Shown piece after piece: positions 23,225 through 34,845 of a DNA stretch of 64,000 bases. The notes below the pieces were generated by a model. The model searched no databases. It was not told the DNA's origin and saw only the letters and a program-made list of their open reading frames with translations. Every line of letters starts with the position of its first letter. The stretch's first letter is position 1. The stretch is from positions 48,318,753-48,382,752 of the forward strand of contig OY754469.1 in assembly GCA_963575645.1 (NCBI GenBank). Direction: 5' to 3'. Source of the stretch: Xanthostigma xanthostigma. Its lineage: Eukaryota; Arthropoda; Insecta; Raphidioptera; Raphidiidae. The translations under genes were made by a program, and so were the position numbers.

Positions 23225-23750
23225 AATGACATAACATATTTCCATAGTGACATAACATAACGCCAGAACCTACGTCAAAATTTGATAAAACTTTGAAAGC
23301 CCGTTTCTGTTTTATTTTTGAGTATTGATAAAAAAGTAACTTGAAATATTCGTTCGTCTATTTGATTTCTACACGCTGTTAAAAAAAAATCAACTTGTTA
23401 ATGACATAACATATTTCCATAGTGACATAACATAACGCCAGAACATACGTCAAAATTTGATAAAACTTTGAAAGCTCGCTTCTTTTTCATTTTTGAGTAT
23501 TGATAAAAAATTACTTGAAATATTCGTTCGTCTATTTGATTTCTACACGCTGTTAAAAAAAGAATCAACTTGATAATGACATAACATATTTCCATAGTGA
23601 CATAACATAACGCCAGAACCTACGTCAAAATTTGATAAAACTTTGAAAGCCCGTTTCTCTTTCATTTTTGAGTATTGATAAAAAAGCAATTTGAAATATT
23701 CGTTCGTCTGTTTGATTTCTACCCGCTGTTAAAAAAAGAATCAACTTAAA
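23225..23750. repeat. tandem array, 3 x 175 bp
   Basis: Units start at 23225, 23400 and 23575, each with 'AATGACATAACATATTTCCA', 'ACGTCAAAATTTGATAAAAC' and 'TATTCGTTCGTCT'. Copies differ at only a few bases. The minus-strand open frames across it translate the repeat and are not genes. Confidence 0.92.
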
Positions 23751-25214
23751 AATCACGCTGTATATTGACTTGCTGTTCGGACTGCGCTTTTTTTGTTCCA
23801 CCCCATAGCGAATCCGATGTTTGAACACAAATATTAATTGCATGCACTTCTCAATAACTATCTGTTATTACATAGGTTTATGTGTCGTATTTGAATTCTC
23901 GAATGTTGAACCAATCCATTTTATTATATAATATATACTTCAGTGTGAACGCAACCGTACCCGGCGGCACATATTAGTGTACATACATTACTTTCGTTTC
24001 AGCTGTATGCACAGGGATGAGAATGTGGGTGTATTTACGACTTTAGATGCGGTATTTATGAAGATGCAGTTTCTTCCACGATTCCATACACATTTATGTG
24101 TCTATTCATCATAATGTACGCTTTACAACAACTTAACGTTGTCTGTAATGTTTGCCAACTTGTATTAATATACGATTGACTCTATGGCTCAGTGTGAGTA
24201 CGGCGAAGCAAAAAGTAGGGTTATGTGTTTGACCGGTTTGTATGTATGTTCATCTGTTCCCTCATACCTCCTAAACTACGTATCATAATTTGACAAATGA
24301 GGTATCGTAGGAAGTGTTTTGATCGTCCGCTGGTTATAGGTTATGTGACGTCACTTTAAATTACATATGGCGCCCTGTAGAGAACAAAGTCACGAACTAA
24401 ATTTTTTTGTAATGATGCCGTGTTGGGTATCAAATGAAGAGAGACACCGAACCCTTCCAATTTTAAACGTTCAATTCAGAGGCTACAGTGTGCCAATTCA
24501 GCTGCTTTTGCCTACTTGTAATACAACAGCAGGAATCTCCGCCACAGGGCGAACTAACACTCGCCTTGTGTGTTGGTCTGAGTTATGGCTTCGAGTTTTT
24601 GCTTCTTACAACCACTCAACAATGAGTGTATAAGTCGCACATCGACACCTGCATATATTGAGTTAAAGTTGCATAAAAGAAAAATAAAATCTGTCGCCAT
24701 AAAATTTATGACGAGTAAGGATGTGCGAACATCTGCTCGAAAGAATCAGTGACGTCATTTTCTGTTTTCTTAATGATAGATACCCTTCCATTATTGAATT
24801 CTGATTTTAGCGACATGTCAAATTATTTGACATTTGCCGAAATATTATTTTTAAATGTTAATATTTTTTCATCCATTTTACCTTTTGACAATTTACATAT
24901 TGTGACACGCTATATTAATAAAAAGTTCTGTGTTTTTGCATAAATATAACAATAAATGACTCCAAACATAATTAATAAATGATAAGAATAACTATTGTAA
25001 TGGACAATAGAATGTACTTTGTTTATGTAAGAAAACATGTACAAATGCCATATTTATGATTGTAAAAAAATAACAAAAAATTGTTTGTTTGATTTACTTT
25101 ACAGTGCTGAAGAAGTAATTACAGCAACGAAACGTTCACATAACTATAGAATTATTCTTTTATCTTTATCCACTTCTCTGTGAAATTTAAAGTTGTAACA
25201 ATTATTATTATTTT
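23751..25214. other. no gene; possible retroelement 3' debris
   Basis: An 88-codon open frame at 24367-24633 has no recognisable domain. 25090-25190 contains 'GAAGAAGTAATTACAGCAACG' minus its last base, then 'AAACGTTCAC'. This recalls Penelope-type 3' regions but is too weak to call. Confidence 0.3.
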
Positions 25215-25345
25215 ATTCAACATATTTATTAACGTAAGTTTGTAACATGAATATTATTTAATTCAACATATTTATTAACGTAAGTTTGTAATATGAATAT
25301 TATTTAATTCAACACATTTATTAATTTAAGTTTTTTAACATGAAC
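25215..25345. repeat. tandem repeat, 46-bp unit, about 2.8 copies
   Basis: Unit begins 'ATTCAACATATTTATTAACG' and continues 'TAAGTTTGTAACATGAATAT'. Starts at 25215, 25261 and 25307; the third unit is more divergent. Confidence 0.9.
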
Positions 25346-26055
25346 ACTACTACCTAGTTCATACGCTCCGCTGCCATCTTGCCTCTGTTTTTCTACATGA
25401 CCACCAGGGTACACCAGTGGCGGCGTGGCTTTTTAAGACGTGGTGTTACAAAATTAATTATTTTTAAAAATGAAAAATTCAAGATAGGTGCCAAGAAATT
25501 GACGGAACCTAATTTGAATTTGATTTATATTTTTGTTTTTTGGACTCATATTTTATTAATTTTATTTTATTAATCGCCGCTATTCACATTTTGGTGACTA
25601 TCTCAAATTTTCGTTTTAACTTTTGGGGGGGTGCTATTAAAAAGGCGATGACGTAACTACGATAAGGAATGGGAGTGAAAAAAAGAAGCGTGCTAAAAAT
25701 GAGGTTGACTTTATTTCCAGATGGTCTGGATTTTTGATAATGGATTATTTAACACTAAACCTACGCACTCTTTATTCTTTTAATTATTTATATTATCTAT
25801 ATTAATGTGTTTTGTCTGTTATAAACATAAAAGTGGTCATTAAAAAAATCAGTTCAAAGAGGTACTGAAAAAATACGATACAAAATGTATACTTTGAAAC
25901 AATAGCTTTTATATAAAGTAAAGTAAGGTCAAATTATGGCTCCAGTATAACAGATAATTTTGTATTTGTTCATCCGAGCCAATACAAACTAATATTTTAA
26001 CGTAAAGAAATTTCATTAAAAAAATGGTTGTCTGTATAGTCGGTTTACGGACGAT
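25346..26055. other. no recognised gene
   Basis: AT-rich with a G7 run near 25627. 'CAGTGGCGGCGTGG' near 25412 resembles a hAT end, but no partner end was found. Confidence 0.35.
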
Positions 26056-26762
26056 AGTTTTACGTGATAACGTATTCCGTAATACATAACCTAAACCTCC
26101 CAAAATTTGGTTTCAATCCGCTTATCCTTGGTGTCGGAATGATAAGAAATGTCAAAAGTGACGTTTGCAACTTACAAAGTATTATGTTCTAATAATAATT
26201 AGTTATTCCAATACTTAACTTAGCAGGCTTTGCATTTCACAATATACTAATGTCAAAAAAATTGAATTAAACATTAGAAATGCAGCTGTTTTCATGTTAA
26301 GACAAGACATACGTTTGCTTCTAATTTCCATGTACGGCAAACAAAGACAACCGACCGCGTCGCGCCATGCATTACACAACATTGCATTTATACAGCTATT
26401 TTTCTATATAAATTTGTATAAAATATTTTTCTATATAAATTTGTATAAAAAAACTGTTTAGGCAAATTCTGTTATACGAAATCTATGTAAAATGTTCTCC
26501 TCTTTCGTTTAAGACTGGTTTCAAACCGATCTGATTTAAATTGAGCGAGAAATTAGCAAAAAGCACGCACAGGGTCAGGCGGAACGTTACGCGTTAGGAA
26601 CGTTACGCGTTAGGAACGTTACGCGTTAGGAACGTTACGCGTTAGGAACGTTAGGAACGTTAGGAACGTTACGTTACACTTTTTCGAACATGCAGCCGGT
26701 GTTTTATCAATTTATAATATTGGTGATTCATCAATTTATAAGACGTTATCACGTCAAAAAAG
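26056..26762 (+). mobile_element. TIR element 'ACGTGATAACGT', copy 1 (with minisatellite)
   Basis: The left end 'TTTTACGTGATAACGTATT' is the inverse of the right end 'AAGACGTTATCACGTCAAAA'. The interior holds 'GCACGCACAGGGTCAGGCGG', the minisatellite at 26581-26677, and 'TCATCAATTTATAAGACG'. Related copies are 31157-31371 and, inverted, 60040-60602. Non-coding, about 707 bp. Class unknown. Confidence 0.6.
26581..26677. repeat. minisatellite GGAACGTTACGCGTTA
   Basis: Four perfect 16-bp units GGAACGTTACGCGTTA, then three 9-bp units GGAACGTTA. The same place in the other two family copies has one or about two units, so the array length varies by copy. Confidence 0.95.
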
Positions 26763-27322
26763 ATTATACAAAGTTTTTGAAGCGAAGAACATTTTGCAAC
26801 GAATAATTAAAGAATGCTACATAAAGATCAAAATGATTTGTGTGTGAGTTTTAAATTAAAACATTTGTGAATAATTCAAAAAGAAATTAATGAGAAATTT
26901 AAGCTTCAACTTTTATGTCAAGCTTTACTATAAGTGTAAAAAAGATCAATTGTATACAAACTACTGTTAACATTTTATTGATAATTTGCTTTTTATTTCA
27001 TCTTTAAACAAGTTTATTTCTATCATAAAACAGGAATTATATCTTTTGCTTTGTGATATTACGAAATAGTGAAAAATGAAAAAAAAATCAGTTTTGTCGA
27101 TTCACTACAAACTTTTTATTGCCGCTGTTAATTTATTTTTTTTTTTAGAATGTTTTCTAAATAGGTGTCAGAAGACAGGATTACAAAATATATTGTTTGT
27201 ACGTTAATTTGGCTTTCTGATAGAACTCTTGTTTTCAACTAAATGCGAGCAATTTTCTAATATTGTTTTCTGTTTGTTTTAGGTAAGTACTGCATTAGAA
27301 AAGAAATGTTCAAGTAAAAAAG
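26763..27322. other. no recognised feature
   Basis: AT-rich; nothing recognisable on either strand. Confidence 0.4.
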
Positions 27323-27545
27323 GCTATGGCCGATTACCTGTCAAACTCCTGTGCTCAAAATTTGCCTATCTTATCATTCATTTCCTAAAAATTCTTTCAT
27401 TCGCCCATTGCTATTAATTAAGTTGAAGTTTAAAAACTGTAGAAAATAACGGAAAGTGTGGTAAAAAAAAAATAACAGTAATGGTGCGAATGGCGTCTGT
27501 TATGACATAAATCGAGAAACGGACGTTAAACGCATTATTATTATT
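27323..27545 (+). repeat. SINE family S1, copy D (5'-truncated)
   Basis: Body landmarks 'GGCCGATTACCTGTCAAACT', 'TAACAGTAATGGTGCGAATG' and 'GAGAAACGGACGTTAAACGC', ending in (ATT)n. The tRNA-like head is missing, as expected after incomplete reverse transcription. Confidence 0.7.
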
Positions 27546-28103
27546 ATATTTGTATTGTAGAGGTCAAAGTCAGCATACCTCAGCAAAATGGCAGCAGAAG
27601 AAATTTCATTTCTGTTGTCTTGTGCCTTAATCATTATTCGAGTTTCGAACCCGCGAAGTAATACATACATACGTATGTAATATGTTTTAATCAATAATAA
27701 AAAACCGTTTATATATGTATATTTTGATTAAAGGCTTCACAAAATATATTTATTTTTTACGGCGCCGTGAAAAAAATACAGTCAAAATAAACCATCGATA
27801 AATTTATGTCGGTTTGTCATCCTAACTTTGCGCATAAAATCTCTTTCTTACGCTTAAAAGTATATATGTTAAAGTTGGTATAGATGTAAAACGCCCTTAA
27901 AAATGCCGTTGTAATTTACGATCGCACCTTTTCTTGAGTGCAAAGTTGTATACTACAAGCCAACAGCTGAAGGTAACATACACACACACACACATGCGCG
28001 GGAGAACCAATATTTTTCATATATGCAATAAATTTTTAAACTTTCTTTTGATATTGCATTTTATGATTTAAAAATTGATTAAGCCCAGAAATAATCAAAT
28101 ATT

Positions 28104-28461
28104 CAAATCTATGATTAACGTCTGATTAGAACTCTTCAATAAATAATATTTAAAATGTCTGACACCTCGAACATATTCGAGGTGTCAGACATTTTAAATG
28201 GTTCATGTTATTTGTCAGAGAACATTATTTTAGCGTTTTGGTTGAAGTTTTTAAACTATCCAATTAAAAAAACAAACAGTATCTATAAATTTTTACATGT
28301 CGTCAAAACGACATCTTTCGGAAAATTTAGAGGGAAAACGGCCCAAAATCAAGAAAAGTCATAGAGGAAATAGGTGTCAGACTAGGCCTAATAAAGTCAT
28401 ATACAAATTTTGGGGAGAGTATGTGTCAATAAAATTTTTGGCGACGGGCACACTGACTTTA
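28104..28461 (-). mobile_element. hairpin-ended repeat family, copy C
   Basis: Inverted relative to copies A and B. The hairpin around 28150-28196 ('CTGACACCTCGAACATATTC' and complement) comes first; the end 'GCGACGGGCACACTGAC' comes last. Left of the hairpin is the dispersed block also seen at 2578-2635 and 11140-11178. Confidence 0.7.
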
Positions 28462-29142
28462 ACAAAGAATTTTTAATACGTAGTCATGGATATGATTGTA
28501 AGTAGGTACCTAAAAAGAAAGAAAAAATTCAAAAACTAAAATTATTTCAATATAATATTATATATTTAATTTAATTTTCTGTATCTAATTGAGCATTGAG
28601 AGAATTTTTATTTGATTTTATATGCTGAGACACCATTAGACGAATGGAAATTTTTCTCAATTAATTCATTTACAGTGCTAACAAACTCTTTTAATTATAA
28701 TTTTAATGATTACCATTGGTAATACTGTCAGATACGTTTGTAATGGCTGGCCATTTAAACTATATTTCTTCTATACTTATGAGAATGTATATAACAGAAA
28801 AAAAGACATTTCAGTTGATATAACACAAATCCACAAGCCATTATATAAAGTTAGCACCCAGTTTCCATCTATTTTCCCGACGACGAGCTAACTTTCCTTG
28901 TTTCGGGAGATCCCAGCATTTCAATCTCACACACACACACCAACACACACACACAAACATTTCCTTGCATACACACTGAAAATAATAGTAGGAGAAAAAA
29001 GTTCTAGGTACACTTCTTTTGTTACGTCTGGAGACCAATAAAGAAGTTATGACGGAATTCAGTATTGTGTCATAACTCAGAAGTATAAAAACAATCAACA
29101 TTGTAAAAAATTACTGTAAAATGTGTAATATGTATTTAAAAT
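28462..29142. other. no gene; (CA)n microsatellite
   Basis: AT-rich with ACACAC runs at about 28928-28953. Open frames of 61 and 86 codons have no motif. Confidence 0.4.
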
Positions 29143-29669
29143 TAGTGATGTGCCGGATCGTTAAAAATGTATATCCGCGGATACGGATCTGAATACGGAT
29201 ATTTATTTCAAGTTCCGCGGATACGGATACGGATCTTAACTTTCTTAGAGTACGCGGCGGTAAATATTGCAAATCGACCTTTGGAAAGAGACTATCTGTT
29301 ATGGGAAAAAGTTATTGACCTCTTTAAGAGTTAACTCTCATAACAGATTGTCTCTTTCCAAAGATCGATGCGCAATATCTCATTATAAAGATAGTTTTTT
29401 AGTACATTTGAGTTATGTACTATTGGTATGGTACTCACTACGATAAATGTTTGCAATATAAAGGTGCCACATACGATTTTAAAAAATAAAAAATAATCTG
29501 AATGGAATTTAACAGTTTTTCATTATTACCTAATCACCTATATATATAAAATTTCATCTATGAATTGAAAATTAATAAGGTAAAAGATCCGTCAAAAACT
29601 AACGGATACGGATCTTTCTTCTCCCTCGGATATTCGCGGATACGGATACGGATATCCGGCACATCACTA
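29143..29669. mobile_element. hAT-type MITE with 8-bp target duplication
   Basis: The ends 'TAGTGATGTGCCGGATC' and, reversed, 'TAGTGATGTGCCGGATATCC' form the inverted repeat. Flanks TTTAAAAT (29135-29142) and TCTAAAAT (29670-29677) match at 7 of 8 bases, the hAT duplication length. Subterminal 'GCGGATACGGATACGGAT' repeats lie at both ends. An inner hairpin spans about 29280-29370 ('CTTTGGAAAGAGAC' and complement). 527 bp, non-coding. Confidence 0.85.
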
Positions 29670-29677
29670 TCTAAAAT

Positions 29678-30116
29678 GTGAAATATTTTAAAAATAATGA
29701 TTTTGTTTAACAGTGATTGAATGTCTCACAACTTGATATAGTTTAATTTTCTGAACTAGCCATTTTCATTTTAAAAGCTTATTCAAAAAAATAAAATTAT
29801 ATCGAGTTGAGGTACATTTAATTTTAATTCCTTATGATATTCTTATCTCATAAATACGTACGCTTACACAAAACCTACCGAGCATGGCATAAAATTGAAA
29901 CCTTCTAACTTCCCTGTACACACAACGAATACTCGCTATTGAACGGTAAACTCACGTAACTCAGAACTGTATTTCTGTGATTTCTCCAATTAATTTAGAA
30001 CAAAATTGTAAACAAACAAGTGATTTGTTTTTAAACACAAAACTTTTTTAATAACCCTACTTGAAGCAATTATTAAAAAAATAATAAAAATGTAATTTAT
30101 TTTAAATAATCTAATT
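29678..30116. other. no recognised feature
   Basis: AT-rich, non-coding. Confidence 0.4.
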
Positions 30117-30752
30117 TTAAGGAGGTTGAGCCGTTTTTGTAAAAAATCCAAAATCATTAGGAGATTTATAAAGTTAAAAATTAATAAAAACTTTTACATG
30201 TAGTCTTATGGAAAATATGTCAACCTAGCATGCAAACGGTACATTTTAATTTTTTGCAAATAACCAAATAATGTCAGCAGTTCCGAAAACTAACTATGTA
30301 AAGCATCGATGTCTTACGCATATTTTAATATTTTTTCCAATTTAATTAGGAGACTTTTAATCAATAAAAAAAATCATTAAACCTTAGCACTTTTCGATTA
30401 TGGACTTTTTTTTTTGACAGTTTTAACAATTTTAACTGAATTTTCAACTTTTTAATGATTTAATTTTAATTTTTATTACTTCTAATTTCTTTTTTTAATT
30501 ATTTACTGTAAAAAATATGTAAAATACAGATATTTACATAAATTTATTTTTTTTAACCTAACTTTGTACAAAAAATTTAAAAGTTATAAATTATTAATTA
30601 ATATTAAAAAAAAAAATTTATTTATGCTTTTATGGCAATAATATTATTGGTATCATCGTCTTATAACCTTTTGTAAAAATTTATTATGGAAAAATTCCCA
30701 TTTAGAATTCGACTTACTTTTGAATGGGACTGTAACAGATCAACCTCCTTAA
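30117..30752 (-). mobile_element. TTAA-flanked MITE, copy 4
   Basis: Termini TTAA-GGAGGTTGAGCCG and AACAGATCAACCTCC-TTAA. About 65 bp near the left end are missing relative to copies 2 and 3 (the 'ACGAAGATAATGAAA' block), giving 636 bp. Confidence 0.85.
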
Positions 30753-31156
30753 ATATTTCAAGTCTTTAAGAAGGTATGGATTTTAAACTTACTGCCAAGA
30801 TAATATTATTAAATTGTTTCGCTACGTTTTAGGTACTTAAACTTTGCAAGTGAAAAATATTAATCTAAAAAAGTACAACAGAAAAATATTGTGTTTAACT
30901 ATGACTAATTTGGAATGATTTAACCTCTATCACTTGGGGGTCGGAAATGCGTCATTTTCGAGAAAATCTACTACAGTTTTCTTTTTCAAAAATCCGAATT
31001 TTGAGGGTTAAAAATTAAAAAAATATATATATTCTCCATTTTTGGTCTGAATTTTTCCATGATCTGATAGTTTACTAATTGGCCAACCTTCCTAAAGCTA
31101 AAAACCACGAAATTTACTGTTAGATTTCAAAACTTACCTTAAATATAAAAAATTGC
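30753..31156. other. no recognised feature
   Basis: Non-coding AT-rich sequence. Confidence 0.4.
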
Positions 31157-31371
31157 TTGTCTGTAAAGTATAACGTATTCCGCTCGAATATCATATTTAA
31201 TAATACATAACCTAAATTTTAGTAGCTGTCACACTTGGGCCGATCGTGCTTCTTTATCGCTTATACTGCGCTCTCGCTTGCACGCACAGGGTCAGGCGGA
31301 ACGTTACGGCGTTACACTTTTTCGTGCGTGCAGCTGGTGTTTCATCAATTTATAAGACGTTATCACGTCAA
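31157..31371 (+). mobile_element. TIR element 'ACGTGATAACGT', copy 2 (short)
   Basis: Contains 'GTATAACGTATTCCG', 'GCACGCACAGGGTCAGGCGG', a single minisatellite unit, and the right end 'AAGACGTTATCACGTCAAAA'. The left inverted repeat is degraded. About 215 bp. Confidence 0.55.
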
Positions 31372-33401
31372 AAATAAAATAAATAATAATAACGAAACAA
31401 GTTTAATTATTTTTTATTATAGCTATTTTCATACGTAATTCGGAGTATGAAGTGTAATATAAAACACTTACCATAAATTTTATTTATAACGCAGCTACAG
31501 ATTTGCATGCATAGACGCAATTTGACTCCGCGAAGCATATAAATATGTCATGTAAAGTGAGAAAAAAACTCAATACATAAAGGAAAAATTAATTCAACAA
31601 TAATATACTCGAAGCAAAGTATTTATATCCAATTTTGAACCATATTCTAACTCAGTAACTCTAATTAATAACTATAATATCTCGTACCGATTTTGATACG
31701 GTTTTTTGCTGACTACTTCAGAGCATGTTTTTAGATAGGTTTTAGAGTTTTAGACCACCATTTTATAACAGAGAATTGCTCAAATTAAACGATCTTAAAA
31801 ATCCCCGACATTGAAGAAACCAAAGCTATACAGAGAGGCTAAAGAAATACACAAACAACCGGAAAGTAAGAGGCTTTATTCTAAGCAAAACCTGACCACC
31901 AGCACTGTTCAATACCAACCCACTGAATGGAACGACCAATCACAGAAGAGTAAAGTACGACCGAGCAGAGAACACTAGCACGCTAAGTATAAAAGAACGT
32001 GGAACAGCAATCATCCAAACACTTAACTGTGAGCCGTCTAGACATACACTTCGCCCGCTACCCCATCGCCTTTGATAAACGCAGTTGTAGACGAAACGTC
32101 AGGTTGATACACCAATAGACCTCGACCTGCAAGCCCAAAGGCCAAGAAGTGCATTCGTTTTACTACTCGAGCTTGCAGATAAATGTGACAATAGAAAAAT
32201 AGATTTTAAGAAAAGTTTATTTTTAAATGCATTCTTCGATACGAACAAAGCAGCAGATATTCGAATGAATGACTCCATCAGTGTTTAACAATACAAACAA
32301 TAGTAATGTTAGAGCTGTGATATAAAACCATTACTAAGTTGTATGTAAGGATATATACACACCAACAGACAGGTAGATGCAGGGCCTCGTGTTTATTAGT
32401 TTATAAAAAAGATTTAACATCCCAATAAAAGATCTAAATTGCAGATCTCAAACGTGACCGGTACAAGTTAATGTTATTTTGACGCGTCTATACTAGGGGC
32501 AGTCAACAAAATGATAGTCAAACCACGAACAATGATCGATTTTGGTCGGCGCTCTATTGGATGATGAAAATATGGACGTTAAAAACAAGAACATTTTTGT
32601 TTTTATACAAAACTAACTGTGCTCGACCGCTTGTTGCAGTATACTTTGGGTGTGTTGCTTGAATTTTTTCCACGTTTTCAATTGTTACCTGCTGTCTTCA
32701 TGACTTGTTATATTATAAGTTACTCTAAGTATGACCGCATGACCGTAGAACGACATACCAACTTTGAAGTAGCATAACTTTGTTATTTTTCAAGCTATTA
32801 CAAAATTTCTTTTGCCATTAATTCAGGAATGTTTTAGAACTGACAGTAAAAAGAATACGAGAAACGTCCCTAATTATACAAAATGTTCAAAAACATCGGA
32901 AAACCGATTGGAAAATGATATATTATGACCAGTTACTATTTTATATATTAATACTGATATCTCAAAGGATTGAAATGAAAAATTCGAAAACCCAGAGGCC
33001 AGCAAATAACTGATTGACTCGCTATCGTTTTTCCCCAACACCCTAACTACATAGTCCATTTCTTGTAGTCATGTGTCTTATCTGTTTATATATTTATAGT
33101 CCTGTGGAGAAAGACGAGTGCTCTGCTTAACAGGACTGAAACGGAGAACATGTGTTCCCTGTTTGTGTTTTTGTACATTGCCGTAGTATATTTCGAGACA
33201 TTTTTACGTTAATAATAATTCACGGCTCTACAAAAAAATTTTCATTCCTTTTCCTAAAGTTTATTTTATGATTTTCTGGTTAATTAGCCACAAAAACGAT
33301 AAAAAAATACCTTCTTTCTATTTAAAGTTTGCTTTTGTGATAACTGTCGTAATTACACTCATTGTCGAGTTTTTATAGGAATTTCAATTAATTTTGAAGC
33401 C
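31372..33401. other. no intact gene; possible Penelope-type 3' remnant
   Basis: Between about 31800 and 32160 the plus strand has interrupted open stretches and 'GTAGACGAAACGTCAGG', which recalls the end of Penelope-like retroelements (a charged 'REAKEIHK' stretch, then a 3' region). No reverse transcriptase or GIY-YIG motif is visible. The rest is AT-rich and unremarkable. Confidence 0.25.
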
Positions 33402-33636
33402 ATGGGTTGCAGGATGTCTTTAAAAGTACATATGCTACAATTCTCATTTAGATAAATTTAAAAATAACATGGGAGCGTATTCCGAAGAGCAAGGAGAACG
33501 TTTCCATCAAGATATGAACTTCGAACAACGTTATCAAGGCCAATACAATGAAAATATGATGGGAGACTATATTTGGGGTTTATTGAGAGAAAGTACTTAC
33601 GAGCATAAAAGAAAAAGTAATACTGTGCATTTTTGA
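33402..33636 (+). pseudogene. C-terminal remnant of a conserved arthropod ORF of unknown function
   Basis: One frame gives 'GCRMSLKVHML' up to about 33435; a second, after a frameshift, gives 'SHLDKFKNNMGAYSEEQGE', then 'RFHQDMNFEQRYQGQYNEN', 'MMGDYIWGLLRES' and a stop at 33634-33636. I recognise the order M-S-L-K-x-H, H-S-H-L, S-E-E-Q-G-E-R-F-H-Q-D, R-Y-Q-G, M-x-D-Y-x-W as the tail of a multi-copy protein family in arthropod genomes. Its biochemical function I do not know; the copy number suggests it travels with mobile elements. Here the upstream part is gone and one frameshift breaks the rest, so it is a relic. Lys/Arg-rich residues and 'HF' close the frame. Confidence 0.55.
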
Positions 33637-33889
33637 CTTATTTTCCACTTTTTTGTAAGCTAATTTGATAGTTAAAATTAATAAAAATAATGTACATTTA
33701 TATTTGTATCGTTTTTTTATAAAATTAAAGTAAAAATCACAAGTTTTTGAAAACATTGTTTAAACGTTCTCCTGGATACAAAAGCAAACTTTTTTAAGCC
33801 ATATAATTTTTTTTCGTTTAACTATCATCTAATTCATCGAAATTTCATACTCTAATGTTAAGGACAAATTTTGTGTTGACCCGTGTAAT

Positions 33890-34290
33890 GTTAATAATGC
33901 GTTAAACGTCCGTTTCTCGACTTTAAGTCATAAAAGACGCCATTCGCACCATTACTATTTTTTTATACTACACTTCCCGTTGTTTTCTACAATTTTTAAA
34001 CTTCAACTTAATAGCAACGAGCGCATGAAGGAATTTAAAAACATTGGGATAAGGTAGGCAAATTTTGAGCACAGGAGTTTGACAGGTAATCGGCCATGAC
34101 CTTGAATAAGGAATCATCTCGATATTTATCTGGCATTATTGAGGGAAACCATGGAAAATCTCAACAAGATAGTCGGTACAAGAATTTCTCGGCGATAGGC
34201 AGCAGGAAAAAGTCCCAGCCACATCTGCCCTCGTCGGGATTCGAACCCGGTACCTCCCGAATGCTCTCACCGCTACGCCACCACGCTCGG
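33890..34290 (-). repeat. SINE family S1, copy A (with tRNA-like head)
   Basis: The minus strand starts 'CCGAGCGTGGTGGCGTAGCG' and has a canonical B box (GGTTCGAATCC) at about 34230-34240. It runs through 'GGACTTTTTCCTGCTGCC' and the shared body to an ATTATT-like tail near 33890. About 400 bp, non-coding; transcription by RNA polymerase III is inferred from the boxes. Confidence 0.75.
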
Positions 34291-34559
34291 TATTTTTTTT
34301 ACGTTAATATAATAATGGTGTTATTTAATGGGTTAGCCAAGTATTCATGTTTTTGTGAGCAGGAAAATGTAATCGGTCAGCCATAATAGCTAATTGGTCA
34401 GGAACTCATGGTTAGCAAACAGCTGTAAAAATGTCTGTACAGCTGATTAAATAATATATAAGGTGCAATGAGTGATACGTGTTAAATAAAATTTTGGAAA
34501 GCACTCAGAATGTAAGCAAAATATTCAATTTTGTGCATCAAAAAAAATTGCGGATTATT
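34291..34559. other. no recognised feature
   Basis: Short AT-rich spacer. Confidence 0.3.
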
Positions 34560-34845
34560 CACAAACCTCAAAAATTACTTAAAAACTTTTCGTCTTTCAC
34601 TGTCATTTTTTGAATTTAACCAATCAGAAATCACATAATATACACGTCATAACAACTGGTGTAGAATTACTGTATGACTATCTCACTTTGTATACAGGAC
34701 CCCGTAATTGTTTTTTAAAGAACTCCCCCCAAACGCCGTCCCCTTTTCACTGCGCAAAAAAAACTTCATCACATCGACACAACCCTGTAATTGTTTTTTA
34801 AAGAATTCCCCCCAAATGCCTTCCCCTTTTCACTGCAAAATTAGG
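34560..34845 (-). repeat. dispersed repeat with about 90-bp minisatellite, copy 1
   Basis: Inverted relative to 57060-57420. Two units contain 'CCCTGTAATTGTTTTTTAAA' or 'CCCGTAATTG', 'GAACTCCCCCCAAA' and 'CCCCTTTTCACTGCGCAAAA'. They are preceded by 'TAACAACTGGTGTAGAATTA', also shared. Confidence 0.75.

Noticed and set aside
23225..23750. CRISPR array
   Set aside because: Directly adjacent 175-bp units without unique spacers, in a eukaryotic-type genome: an ordinary tandem repeat.
26581..26677. Telomeric TTAGG repeat
   Set aside because: TTAGG occurs only as part of the GGAACGTTA(CGCGTTA) unit; it is not a pentamer array.
31800..32160. Penelope-like GIY-YIG endonuclease gene
   Set aside because: Only a loose resemblance in short charged stretches and one 'GAAACGTCAGG' phrase; the endonuclease and RT motifs are not visible.
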